NCBI RefSeq assembly: GCF_021729865.1
Contig: NZ_CP063400.1
Span: 1,302,001 to 1,366,000 of the forward strand
Length of the DNA stretch: 64,000 bases
Reading direction: 5' to 3'
DNA from: Hydrogenophaga sp. SL48
GTDB taxonomy: Bacteria; Pseudomonadota; Gammaproteobacteria; Burkholderiales; Burkholderiaceae_C
Both the position numbers and the translations under genes were made by a program. The notes below the pieces were generated by a model. The model was not told the origin of the DNA, ran no database searches, and was given only the letters and a program-made list of their open reading frames with translations. Below, one piece after another: positions 33,389 through 42,410 of the stretch; the first letter of the stretch is position 1; every line of letters begins with the position of its first letter.

Positions 33389-34867
33389 TCAGGTGCGGCT
33401 GAAGTATTCGCGGCGCTCGAAGTCGGTGCTGTCCTTGGCGTCGGCGTGGCGGTTGATCTCGGACTGTTTGATGCGGCAGAAATGGTGCACCACGTCGCCG
33501 CCCAGGCCTTCGTTGAGCGCCGCATCGGCGCGAAGGGCGGCCAGTGCGTCGCCCAGCGTCGTGGGTATTCTGGGGTGTTCGCCGGCGTAGGGCGTGTCCG
33601 ATGCGGCGGGCGGCTCCAGTCCGCGCAGCAGGCCGTCGAGCCCGGCGTGGATCTGCGAGGCGATGTACAGGTAGGGGTTGGCGGCGGGCTCGCCGATGCG
33701 GTTTTCGATGCGCGTGGCGCCATCGCCCGGCCCACCGACCACACGCAGCATGGCGCCGCGGTTGTCCTGACCCCAGAGGATGCTTTGTGGTGCGAGCGCG
33801 TTGGGCCGGAAGCGGCCGTAGCCGTTGACCGTGGGCGTGCACAAGGCGGTCATGCCTTCGGCGTGCGCCAGCAGCCCGGCCAGCCAGTGGGCGCCGGCGT
33901 CCGACAGCGCGTGGCGCGCGTCCGCCCGCGTGCGGCCGGGTTCGGCGCTGGCGCGCGCGAAGGCGTTGAGCCCGGTGCCGCGCTCCACCAGCGACTGGTG
34001 CAGGTGCCAGCCGCTGGACATGATGTTCGGGAAGGGCGGGCGGCACATGAACGTGGCGTGATAACCCGCGCGGCGCAGCGCCTGGCGCACGCCGTTGCGG
34101 AACAGCACCATCTGGTCGGCGGCCGTCATCGCGTCGGTGGCGTCGAACACCGCCTCCACCTGGCTGGGGCCGAGCTCGATTTCGAGCGACTGCAGGGGCA
34201 GGCCGAGCGCCTGCGCCGTGTCCATGACGATGCGCATCGGTTCGTCGACCATGTCCATCATGGCCTCGGACTGCAGGTTGTAGCCGGGGTGGATCATCTC
34301 CACGCTCGGCGGCAGGCCAGGCCAGCCGGCGAGTTCGGGATCGAGCTGCGGGTTGGTGTCGGTGATGCGGTAGATGTGGAACTCGACCTCCAGGCCGGTC
34401 TTGAGACCGAAGCCGGTGGTGCCCAGTTTGTCCAGCGCCTGCTGCAACACGCGGCGGCTGTCGATGGACACGGGCGTGGCGTCCTGGAACCACGGCTGGC
34501 AGCGCAGCCAGCCCGTGCCGGCGCTCCAGGGCAGGAGCGTGAAGCTGGCCGGGTCGGGCAGCAGCACCAGGTTGGCGGCCCCTTCAAAGCCGGGCAGGTC
34601 GGCCGCGCCGCCGGACTCGAACACCTTCCACGCCGTGCGGTCGGCACTGTCCTTGAGCATCATCGTGCCCACCATGCCCACGCCGTGGCGCAGCGCGTGG
34701 ATCGCCGCCGACGCCATCAGCGTCTTGCCACGCAGCATGCCGTGCACGTCGCACCAGCCCATGCGCACGCGTTTCACACCGCTGGCCTCGATGAGTTGGG
34801 CGGTCTGCCGGCAAGCGGCTTCCCGCTCGGCGTCGTGCACGTCGCAGCGTTGGGCGAAGTGCGTCAT
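33389..34867 (-). CDS. Glutamine-synthetase-like ligase (gamma-glutamylamide synthetase type)
   Basis: The 492-residue protein has the GS beta-grasp and catalytic domains: G-L-E-V-E-F-H metal site, E-I-E-L-G-P-S-Q-V-E-A, the histidine motif S-S-G-W-H-L-H-Q-S, R-F-R-P-N and E-N-R-I-G-E-P-A-A-N-P. It differs from housekeeping GlnA and resembles the group that couples glutamate to amines (polyamines, ethanolamine, aniline-type substrates). The ATG overlaps the Rieske stop as ATGA, so the two are translationally coupled. I infer that it activates an amine linked to the Rieske reaction. Confidence 0.85.
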   Translation of the reverse strand: MTHFAQRCDVHDAEREAACRQTAQLIEASGVKRVRMGWCDVHGMLRGKTLMASAAIHALRHGVGMVGTMMLKDSADRTAWKVFESGGAADLPGFEGAANLVLLPDPASFTLLPWSAGTGWLRCQPWFQDATPVSIDSRRVLQQALDKLGTTGFGLKTGLEVEFHIYRITDTNPQLDPELAGWPGLPPSVEMIHPGYNLQSEAMMDMVDEPMRIVMDTAQALGLPLQSLEIELGPSQVEAVFDATDAMTAADQMVLFRNGVRQALRRAGYHATFMCRPPFPNIMSSGWHLHQSLVERGTGLNAFARASAEPGRTRADARHALSDAGAHWLAGLLAHAEGMTALCTPTVNGYGRFRPNALAPQSILWGQDNRGAMLRVVGGPGDGATRIENRIGEPAANPYLYIASQIHAGLDGLLRGLEPPAASDTPYAGEHPRIPTTLGDALAALRADAALNEGLGGDVVHHFCRIKQSEINRHADAKDSTDFERREYFSRT

Positions 34868-36252
34868 GTCGCGGCCACCGTGTCGTTGGCCGTGGCTGTG
34901 GCGGCGGTGTTGTGCCAGGGCGCGCTTTCGCGCTTGCTGCGCACGGCGTCCTGCCACCAGGCGGGCCAGCCGTCGGCGGGGGCAATGCCGTCCACCGTGT
35001 CGGGGCCGGTGATGCTGGCGTGTTGTGCGGGGTCGGCGATGCCGGGCGCTGTGCCACCTTGTTCGACCGTGTCCATGGCCTGCAACAACATGCGCCGGTT
35101 CGCCATGATCACTTTGTCGGTGGTGCCCAGGTGCTCCCGCGTGCGGTCCTGGATGGCGCCCATGCTCTCGCAGGCCCACTGGTCGTGCACGTTGATGTCG
35201 TCCTCGCCCATGCCGAGGTAGGTGCGGTTCTGCTGCTCTTCGGCGTTGAAGCCCCACTGGTTGTGGCGGCCGGACTTGGGGATGTAGTCGGGCAGGGTGA
35301 CGGCGGCCAGGCGCTGGTTGCGCATGGTGTCCTTGTCCACCGGTTGGTCGAAACTGGTGAAGAAGGCAAACCAGTGATTGCGCGTGTCGTCCACCGGCAC
35401 GTGCATCTGCGTGATCGTCATGGTCTCGGAGAGCGGGATCACGAAGGTCTGCGGGAACACCGCGTTGGTGATGCGCACGTGGGTGAGTGCGTCGGTCATG
35501 GGGCGCAGCGCGGTCAATTGCAGGCCATAGGGCTGCTGGGTGAAGCTGATCTCAGGCTGGCCGAATTCGCGCATCACCTTGGTCATGGGCCAGCGCTCGC
35601 CGCCCACCTCGCCCACGCTGGCGCCGCGGAACTGCTTGCCGTAGCTGTCGTCGAGCGAGGCGTCGTGGAAGAAGCGGTGCAGGTACGAAGCGTGGGCCGG
35701 GTCGATGCCGACCTCGAACGCCTGCAGCCAGTTGCAGTGCCACAGGCCCTTGAACACGAAGCTGTGCGTGGACGGCGCTTCAAAGCAGTCGAGCGCGGGG
35801 AAGGGCGGTGGCGTGCTGCCTTCGGGGCCGAACCAGCCGAACAGCGCACCGGCTTTTTCGATCAGTGGGTAGCTGCGTTGCTTGACGCGGGTGCACAGCG
35901 TGCTGCCCGCGGGTTCGGCCGGGGTTTCGGTGCACTGGCCGCTCACGTCGAACTTCCAGCCGTGGAAAGGGCAGCGCAGGCCGTCGCCCTCGTTGCGGCC
36001 GAAGGCCAGGTCGGCGCCACGGTGCGGGCAGTCGCGGTCGAGCAGGCCGAAGGCGCCTTCTGCGTTCCTGAACAAGACAAAGTCCTGCCCCAGCACGCGC
36101 ACCGCTTTCACCGGGCGCACGGCCATCGCCGGATCGAGTGCCGGGTTGAACTCGTCGAGCAGCGCCACCGGCTGCCAGTAGCGGCGCAGCAGTTCGCCGC
36201 CCGGTGTGCCCGGCCCGACCTGGGTGATGCGCTGGTTCAGTTCGGCTTTCAT
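34864..36252 (-). CDS. Rieske non-haem iron oxygenase, large subunit type
   Basis: The 462-residue protein has a Rieske 2Fe-2S domain with C75-x-H77 and C94-x2-H97 and a mononuclear iron site with D184-x2-H187-x4-H192 and the bridging acid nearby. It resembles phthalate-4,5-dioxygenase-like, alpha-only enzymes, with no small subunit gene nearby. Such enzymes hydroxylate aromatic rings or demethylate N- or O-methyl groups. Electrons probably come from the ferredoxin at 33045. It is the first gene of the minus-strand run and is divergent from a GntR gene. Confidence 0.93.
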   Translation of the reverse strand: MKAELNQRITQVGPGTPGGELLRRYWQPVALLDEFNPALDPAMAVRPVKAVRVLGQDFVLFRNAEGAFGLLDRDCPHRGADLAFGRNEGDGLRCPFHGWKFDVSGQCTETPAEPAGSTLCTRVKQRSYPLIEKAGALFGWFGPEGSTPPPFPALDCFEAPSTHSFVFKGLWHCNWLQAFEVGIDPAHASYLHRFFHDASLDDSYGKQFRGASVGEVGGERWPMTKVMREFGQPEISFTQQPYGLQLTALRPMTDALTHVRITNAVFPQTFVIPLSETMTITQMHVPVDDTRNHWFAFFTSFDQPVDKDTMRNQRLAAVTLPDYIPKSGRHNQWGFNAEEQQNRTYLGMGEDDINVHDQWACESMGAIQDRTREHLGTTDKVIMANRRMLLQAMDTVEQGGTAPGIADPAQHASITGPDTVDGIAPADGWPAWWQDAVRSKRESAPWHNTAATATANDTVAAT

Positions 36253-36288
36253 GCGGAGGCTCCTGTGGCTGTACGGTGGGTGTTGGTT

Positions 36289-36304
36289 AAACGGTATCCC
36301 GTTT
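36289..36304. promoter_or_regulatory. Candidate GntR operator between the Rieske and GntR genes
   Basis: AAACGGTATCCCGTTT has six-base complementary arms around TATC. It lies in the 78-base divergent gap, with a smaller TGTACA palindrome at 36316-36321 just before the GntR start. The location suits autoregulation plus control of the catabolic operon. Confidence 0.5.
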
Positions 36305-36330
36305 TGTGGATTCAGTGTACAGTTTGCGGC

Positions 36331-37050
36331 ATGAGCCTGCAAGAAACCGTTTTGATGCAACTGCGCGACCTGATCCTGAGCGGCGAGTTCGCGCCCGGCC
36401 AGCGGCTGGCGGAGCAACAACTGGCCGAGCGCCTGGGCGCTTCGCGCACGCCGGTGCGCGCCGCGCTGGTGACGCTGGAGCAGGAAGGGCTGGTTGAGGC
36501 CAACGACACCGGCAAGTACCTGGTGCGCCAGTTCACCGCCCGGGAGGTCACCGACGCGATCGCGGTGCGCGGCCACCTGGAAGGCATGGCGGCGCGGCTG
36601 GTCGCCGAGCACGGCGTGTCTCGCCAGCTGCAGGGCGATCTGCAGGCCTGCCTGGACGAGGGCGACCGGCTGCTGGCCGACAACCCGCTCACGATCGAGA
36701 GCTACGCCGCCTACGCGGCCATGAACGACCGTTTCCACGCGCTGATCCTTGCCGCCTGTGGCAACCGCGCGCTGCAGCGCGCCGTGGCGCTCAACGACAA
36801 GCTGCCGTTCGCTCCGGCGTCCGCCATGTTGCCCATGCAGGGCACGGTGGCGCTGGACCGCGACTGGATGCTCTACGCCCACCGTCAGCACCACATGCTG
36901 TTCGACGCGCTGCGCCGGGGCGAGGGCGCGCGCGCGCAGGCGCTCGGTGTGGAGCACACCGAGGTGGCGCAGATGAACATGCGCCTGGCGCTGGAGCGGC
37001 GCGCCGAGTCCGAGCGGTTCATGCCCGGGATGCGGCTGGTGGTGGGCTGA
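36331..37050 (+). CDS. GntR-family (FadR/FCD) transcriptional regulator
   Basis: The 239-residue protein has an N-terminal winged helix ([23 protein letters not shown]) and an FCD effector domain with metal-binding-type residues such as N-D-R-F-H near 131 and H-R-Q-H-H near 190. It is divergent from the Rieske gene with two palindromes between. It probably represses the catabolic operon until an acid ligand binds. Confidence 0.92.
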   Translation: MSLQETVLMQLRDLILSGEFAPGQRLAEQQLAERLGASRTPVRAALVTLEQEGLVEANDTGKYLVRQFTAREVTDAIAVRGHLEGMAARLVAEHGVSRQLQGDLQACLDEGDRLLADNPLTIESYAAYAAMNDRFHALILAACGNRALQRAVALNDKLPFAPASAMLPMQGTVALDRDWMLYAHRQHHMLFDALRRGEGARAQALGVEHTEVAQMNMRLALERRAESERFMPGMRLVVG

Positions 37051-37055
37051 ACACG

Positions 37056-37146
37056 GCTCCCCCTGCGCCGGCCCTGCGGGCCGTCACCCCCTTGCAGGGG
37101 GCAACACCTGCGGCCTGGCGAAGCGAGTTCCGCGGTGTTTCTGGAT
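37056..37146. repeat. Dispersed triple-hairpin repeat, copy A
   Basis: This copy has a GGCC-type hairpin, then CCCCCTTGCAGGGGG, then GGCCTGGCGAAGCGAGTTCC. It lies between the GntR gene and the phosphorylase gene. It shares layout and sequence with copies near 45.5, 49.5 and 59.8 kb but has the most degenerate third hairpin. Confidence 0.7.
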
Positions 37147-37198
37147 GGGGAGCGTCGCGCGTGGTTTGGTTGGTGTTTTTGCGGTGTATCGTGCCGAC

Positions 37199-38770
37199 AT
37201 GAGTGCTCAACCAGAACAAGAGACAAGCGACCGCGGCAGCCTCGTGCTGCGCCGCGTGGCCATCGACACCTACCACGAGAACGTGGCCTACCTGCACCGC
37301 GACTGCGCGGTCTACCGGGCTGAGGGATTTCAGGCGCTGTCCAAGGTGGAGGTGCGCGCCAACGGCAAGCGCATCCTGGCCACGCTGAACGTGGTGGACG
37401 ATGAATCGATCGTCGGTTGCAACCAGCTCGGCGTGTCGGAAGACGCTTTTGCCCAGCTGGAAGTGCCCGACGGCCACCCGGCGTCGGTGTCGCAGGCCGA
37501 GCCGGCCGAGTCCATCCCGGCGCTGTTTCGCAAGATCAATGGCGAACGCCTCACACGGGATGACTTCCACGCCATCGTGCGCGACATCGCCGAGCACCGG
37601 TATTCCAAGATCGAGCTCACCGCTTTCGTGGTCGCCAGCAACCGCAGCGAGCTGGACCGCGAAGAGGTGTTTTTCCTCACCGAAGCCATGGTCGCCAGCG
37701 GCCGCAAGCTGGACTGGCACGAGCCGCTGGTGGTGGACAAACACTGCATCGGCGGCATTCCCGGCAACCGCACGTCCATGCTGGTGGTGCCCATCGTCGC
37801 GGCCTACGGGCTGGTGTTCCCCAAGACCTCGTCGCGCGCCATCACCTCGCCCGCGGGCACGGCCGACACCATGGAGGTGTTGGCCAATGTGGAGCTGCCG
37901 TTCGAGCAGCTCACCGGCATCGTGCACTCGCTCAAAGGCTGCCTGGCCTGGGGTGGCACGGCCAACCTCTCGCCGGCCGACGACGTGCTGATCTCGGTCG
38001 AACGGCCGCTGAACATCGACTCGCCCGGGCAGATGGTGGCGTCCATCCTGTCCAAGAAGATCGCGGCCGGCGCCACCCACCTGGTGCTTGACATTCCCAT
38101 CGGCCCCACCGCCAAGGTGCGCTCCATGCCCGAGGCGCAGCGCCTGCGCCGGCTCTTCGAATACGTGGCGCAGCGCCTGCACCTGTCGCTGGACGTGGTC
38201 ATCACCGACGGCCGCCAGCCCGTGGGGTGCGGCGTCGGCCCGGTGCTGGAGGCGCGCGACGTGATGCAGGTGCTGGAGAACCACCCCGATGCCCCCAACG
38301 ACCTGCGCCAGAAGTCGCTGCGACTGGCGGGCCGCCTCATCGAATGCAGCCCCGATGTGCGCGGCGGCGACGGCTTTCGCATCGCGCGCGACATCCTCGA
38401 TTCGGGCCGCGCGCTGGCGCAGATGCAGGCCATCATCACGGCGCAGGGCGCGCGCGGTTTCGACCACCATCATCCGGCACTGGGCGCGCTCACGCTGGAG
38501 CTGACCGCGCCGCGGGCGGGCGTGGTCACTGGCATCGACAACCTGCAGATCGCGCAGATCGCCCGCCTGGCCGGGGCGCCCAAGGTCCAGGGGGCGGGCG
38601 TGGACCTGTGCGCCAAGCTGGGGGATGCCGTGGCCGAGGGTGAGGTGCTGTACCGCGTGCATGCCAGCTACCCGGCCGATCTGGAGTTCGCCCGCCAAGC
38701 GACGCTGCGGGCCAGCGGCTACACCCTCGGTGAAGCCGGGCAGGTGCCGCAGGTTTTTGTGGAGTTTTGA
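37199..38770 (+). CDS. AMP/thymidine phosphorylase-family protein
   Basis: The 523-residue protein belongs to the long thymidine phosphorylase group related to archaeal AMP phosphorylase. It has an extra N-terminal domain (about 1-95), then the phosphorylase core with [26 protein letters not shown] and [12 protein letters not shown]. It could cleave nucleosides or nucleoside monophosphates with phosphate; the nucleotide-type N-terminal extension favours the latter. ATG 37199 begins the conserved protein. The next gene is PRPP-synthetase-like and starts four bases later, so the two act together. Confidence 0.85.
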   Translation: MSAQPEQETSDRGSLVLRRVAIDTYHENVAYLHRDCAVYRAEGFQALSKVEVRANGKRILATLNVVDDESIVGCNQLGVSEDAFAQLEVPDGHPASVSQAEPAESIPALFRKINGERLTRDDFHAIVRDIAEHRYSKIELTAFVVASNRSELDREEVFFLTEAMVASGRKLDWHEPLVVDKHCIGGIPGNRTSMLVVPIVAAYGLVFPKTSSRAITSPAGTADTMEVLANVELPFEQLTGIVHSLKGCLAWGGTANLSPADDVLISVERPLNIDSPGQMVASILSKKIAAGATHLVLDIPIGPTAKVRSMPEAQRLRRLFEYVAQRLHLSLDVVITDGRQPVGCGVGPVLEARDVMQVLENHPDAPNDLRQKSLRLAGRLIECSPDVRGGDGFRIARDILDSGRALAQMQAIITAQGARGFDHHHPALGALTLELTAPRAGVVTGIDNLQIAQIARLAGAPKVQGAGVDLCAKLGDAVAEGEVLYRVHASYPADLEFARQATLRASGYTLGEAGQVPQVFVEF

Positions 38771-38774
38771 TGTG

Positions 38775-39689
38775 ATGTCTTCCACCCCCCCGTTGTCCGC
38801 GGGCTGCCTGTTGTGTTTTGACGATGAGCAAGCCATCGCCCAGGCTGCAGCCATTGCGGCGGGCCTGTCGTTCGCCGTCATCGAGCGCCACCGTTTCCCC
38901 GACGGTGAGCTGCGCCTGCGCCTGCCCGAGGCGCTGCCGCCGCGCGTCGTGATCTGGCGTGGCCTGCACCAACCCAATGAAAAGATCGTGGAACTGCTGC
39001 TCGTGGCGCCCACCGCGCGGCAGCTTGGCGCGCAGCACCTCACGCTGGTGGCGCCGTACCTCGCCTACATGCGGCAGGACATCGCGTTCAACCCCGGCGA
39101 GGTGGTGAGCCAGCGTGTGCTGGGCGCCTGCCTCGCCACGCTGTTCGACGCCGTGATCACGGTGGACCCGCACCTGCACCGGGTGGCCACGCTGGAAGAG
39201 GCGGTGCCGGTGAAAGACGCCGTGGTACTCAGCGGCGCGCCGCTGCTCGCCGACTTCATCGCCAGCCGGCGGCAGGACGTGTTGCTGATCGGACCCGACG
39301 AAGAGTCGTTGCAGTGGGTGGCGCAGGCCGCGCAGCGCCACGGCTGGCAAAGTGGTGTGTGCCGCAAGACGCGCCACGGCGACCGCCATGTGGACATCGA
39401 ACTGCCCGGCCTTCCCGTCGCCGGACGGGCGGTGGTGCTGATGGACGATGTGGCCAGCTCGGGTCACACGGTGGCGCAGGCCGCGCGGCTGTTGAAAGCG
39501 GCCGGGGCGGCGTCGGTGGACGTGGCGGTGACGCACGCGCTGTTCGCCGCCGGTGCCGTGCAGCTGATCCGCGAGGCCGGTGCCAGTCAGATCTGGAGCA
39601 CCGACTGCATTCCCCACGCCAGCAACGCGGTCTGCATCGTGCCTGCGGTGGCGGCTGCCCTGGCTGCGCTGTTGCCTGCGCCCGCCTGA
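38775..39689 (+). CDS. Ribose-phosphate pyrophosphokinase-like protein
   Basis: The 304-residue protein resembles PRPP synthetase: D-P-H-L-H-R near 130, and the PRPP-binding loop V-L-M-D-D-V-A-S-S-G-H-T near 225. It is divergent from the housekeeping Prs, with an unusual D-V-A-S-S-G-H-T loop, and so is probably a second, specialised copy. Four bases separate it from the phosphorylase gene. The pair could turn nucleotide-derived ribose phosphate into PRPP, but the reaction has not been established here. GTG 38772 is an alternative start. Confidence 0.85.
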   Translation: MSSTPPLSAGCLLCFDDEQAIAQAAAIAAGLSFAVIERHRFPDGELRLRLPEALPPRVVIWRGLHQPNEKIVELLLVAPTARQLGAQHLTLVAPYLAYMRQDIAFNPGEVVSQRVLGACLATLFDAVITVDPHLHRVATLEEAVPVKDAVVLSGAPLLADFIASRRQDVLLIGPDEESLQWVAQAAQRHGWQSGVCRKTRHGDRHVDIELPGLPVAGRAVVLMDDVASSGHTVAQAARLLKAAGAASVDVAVTHALFAAGAVQLIREAGASQIWSTDCIPHASNAVCIVPAVAAALAALLPAPA

Positions 39690-39896
39690 AGAGAGCTTCT
39701 CTCACCCCGGCGCCTCAACACCCGATCTCCTGAGCCACGGGTGGCCCACGCGCCCGGTGTGCGCTGGCACACCGACACGCGCGAGAAAACCGCGCAAGCT
39801 CGCGTCAAGCGGGGATGCCGGCCACACGGCCGCAGAACCGCCCTTACCGGGGCGAGGCCTGATCAGCCAACGCTCAAAGCCTGTGCCAGAAGCTGA

Positions 39897-40340
<444 letters not shown>

Positions 40341-40442
40341 GTTCGCCTGGGCGCACCCGCGTCGCGCTGGATCCAGCGCCCAGGGACACCCAAGCCCCCA
40401 AGCGCTGACCGGTGACGGTCGTGCCGCGCATCGGTGGGTGAG

Positions 40443-40466
40443 AACGCCCTTCGGGGCGTTTTGTTT
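40443..40466 (+). terminator. Terminator after the collagen-like gene
   Basis: AACGCCC, a TTCG loop and GGGCGTT are followed by TTGTTT, about 100 bases after the stop. Confidence 0.85.
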
Positions 40467-40566
40467 GGCATGCGTGTGTGCCAACGGTTTTGACTGGGCA
40501 AGGGCCCGGTGGGGCTTTGCCGCCCGCTTGGCTCCTGCCGGGCGGTCCGGTTTATCCTTCGCCACC

Positions 40567-41208
40567 ATGAAGCTCTACAACTACTTCCGTTCCTCGGCCT
40601 CGTTCCGCGTGCGCATCGCGCTCGCGCTCAAGGGCCTGTCGTACGACTACGTGTCGGTGCACCTGGCCAAGGGTGAGCACAAGCTGGCCGCCTACGGTGA
40701 CGTGTCGGCCGACCAGCTGGTGCCGTTGCTGGAGCTGGACGACGGCACGCGGCTCTCGCAATCGATGGCCATCATCGAGTACCTGGACGAGATGCATCCC
40801 GAGCCCGCGCTGGTGCCACGCGACGCCATCGGCCGCGCGCGCGTGCGGGCACTGGCGCAGTCGATCGCCTGTGAGATCCATCCGATCAACAACCTGCGCG
40901 TGCTGAAGTACCTGTCCAGGGAGCTGAAGGTGGACGAAGAGGCGAAGAACACCTGGTACCGCCACTGGGTGCGCACAGGTCTCGAGGCGTTCGAGCGTCA
41001 GCTCGCCCAGCTGCCGGCTTCGCGCTTCTGCCACGGCGACACGCCCACCCTGGCCGACTGCTGCCTGGTGCCTCAGATCTTCAACGGCCAGCGCTTCAAC
41101 ACACCGCTCGACGGCCTGCCGCGCACCATGGCGGCCTTCGACGCCTGCATGGCCTTGCCCGCGTTCCAGCAGGCGCAACCGTCGGCCTGCCCGGACAACG
41201 AACCTTGA
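40567..41208 (+). CDS. maiA: Zeta-class glutathione transferase, probable maleylacetoacetate isomerase
   Basis: The 213-residue protein has an N-terminal thioredoxin-like GSH domain and C-terminal helical domain. The zeta motif S-S-C-S-x-R-V is present as S-S-A-S-F-R-V, with the cysteine replaced by alanine, and Q-S-M-A-I-I-E-Y-L matches the GSH-binding region. MaiA converts maleylacetoacetate to fumarylacetoacetate in tyrosine and aromatic acid degradation. The usual partners are not adjacent; an FAH-family gene lies 8 kb away in a different unit. The exact substrate is uncertain because of the Cys change. Confidence 0.8.
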   Translation: MKLYNYFRSSASFRVRIALALKGLSYDYVSVHLAKGEHKLAAYGDVSADQLVPLLELDDGTRLSQSMAIIEYLDEMHPEPALVPRDAIGRARVRALAQSIACEIHPINNLRVLKYLSRELKVDEEAKNTWYRHWVRTGLEAFERQLAQLPASRFCHGDTPTLADCCLVPQIFNGQRFNTPLDGLPRTMAAFDACMALPAFQQAQPSACPDNEP

Positions 41209-42035
41209 CGGCCATTCCGCAAGACTGGCTTGTGCCCGACTGGCCGGCACCGGCCCGGGTGCATGCGCTGTTCACCACGCGCTCGGGCGGTGTGTCGCAG
41301 GCGCCGTTTGACAGCTTCAATCTGGGCGACCATGTCCGCGACGATCCGGTGGCCGTGGCGGCCAACCGCACGCGGTTGCGCGGCGCGACCGGTGTGCGCC
41401 CCGTGTTCCTGGCGCAGGTGCACGGCGTGGCGGTGGCGGAGCTGGATGCCGACACCGCCGATGGCACGGAGGCCGATGCCTGCCTGAGCACACGCCCGGG
41501 CGTGGCTTGCACCATCATGGTGGCGGATTGTTTGCCGGTGCTGTTCACGAACACGGCGGGCACGGCGGTGGCGGCATCCCATGCCGGCTGGCGCGGGCTG
41601 GCGGGCGAGGGTGCAGCGCCCGCAGGGCAGGGCGTGCTGGAGGCGACGTTCGATGCGTTCGTGCACGCCGTTCAACGAACGGACCCGGCGGCCCGCCACG
41701 ACAGCGTGGCGGCGAACACCCTGGTCTGGCTCGGCCCGTGCATTGGCCCCGAAGCGTTTGAAGTGGGGCCGGAAGTGCGCGAGGCGTTTGTCTCGAAGCA
41801 CGCCATCGCCGCAGCCTGTTTCACCCCGTCGTCAGCGCCTGGGAAATACAGGGCGAACCTGCAGGCCCTGGCCCGGCTGCGCCTGCAGGCGCTGGGCATC
41901 ACCCAGGTGTCGGGCAACGATGGCACACCGCCATGGTGCACCGTCTCGCAGGCTTCAAGGTTCTTTTCGCACCGCCGCGATGCCGTCCGCCTGGGCAGCA
42001 CCGGCCGCATGGCCGCCTGCATCTGGCTGGGCTGA
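41205..42035 (+). CDS. pgeF: PgeF/YfiH-family (LACC1-like) zinc protein
   Basis: The 276-residue protein has the family metal site: H73 in Q-V-H-G, C109 in V-A-D-C-L-P and H126 in S-H-A-G-W-R, followed by G-P-C-I-G-P-E-A-F-E-V. The family was called polyphenol oxidase; later work assigned purine nucleoside phosphorylase/deaminase activity and, in E. coli, removal of misincorporated serine from peptidoglycan precursors. The TTG start at 41205 overlaps the maiA stop as TTGA, suggesting coupling. The start codon is inferred. Confidence 0.9.
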   Translation: MTAIPQDWLVPDWPAPARVHALFTTRSGGVSQAPFDSFNLGDHVRDDPVAVAANRTRLRGATGVRPVFLAQVHGVAVAELDADTADGTEADACLSTRPGVACTIMVADCLPVLFTNTAGTAVAASHAGWRGLAGEGAAPAGQGVLEATFDAFVHAVQRTDPAARHDSVAANTLVWLGPCIGPEAFEVGPEVREAFVSKHAIAAACFTPSSAPGKYRANLQALARLRLQALGITQVSGNDGTPPWCTVSQASRFFSHRRDAVRLGSTGRMAACIWLG

Positions 42036-42278
42036 ATCGGGTGGCGCGGTCGTTTCGGCTGCGCCGGCACGGCGGGCCTGGTCCTCAACCGCTTCACGTG
42101 CCTTGATCTCTTTTCGGCGCTGGGGTGCACGCATCAGGTAAACCACCAATGCGACCGGAAGCAAACCGTACAAAAAGAAGGTCACAATGGCTCCGAGCAC
42201 GGTGCCCGTCGTGTTCGACGCTTCGGCCACCGCCATCATCATCACCACGTACAGCCAACCGATCACAACCAGATACAC
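41955..42278 (-). CDS. Small membrane protein of unknown function
   Basis: The 107-residue product has two membrane helices (about 3-19 and 26-47) separated by a short loop, then a basic stretch P-Q-R-R-K-E-I-K and an Ala/Pro/Gln-rich tail. Its 3' end overlaps the 3' end of pgeF by 81 bases on the opposite strand. The helices are not shadows of pgeF because they lie outside the overlap. I recognise it as a conserved Burkholderiales hypothetical protein, but know no function. Confidence 0.6.
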   Translation of the reverse strand: MYLVVIGWLYVVMMMAVAEASNTTGTVLGAIVTFFLYGLLPVALVVYLMRAPQRRKEIKAREAVEDQARRAGAAETTAPPDSAQPDAGGHAAGAAQADGIAAVRKEP

Positions 42279-42410
42279 AGCGTTCCTTGCACAGCGGGAA
42301 AGAAGTTGTCAGCTTGCTGGAAGCAGCCAGACAGACACTAGGGAAAACCCGGAACCTCTCCCCCAGGGGAACCGATAATAAGCCGCTGGTCAATACCATT
42401 GGAGACAAGC

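Noticed and set aside
34864..36957. 697-residue extended form of the Rieske protein
   Set aside because: The extension is antisense to the GntR gene. ATG 36252 has a ribosome site and gives a family-length protein.
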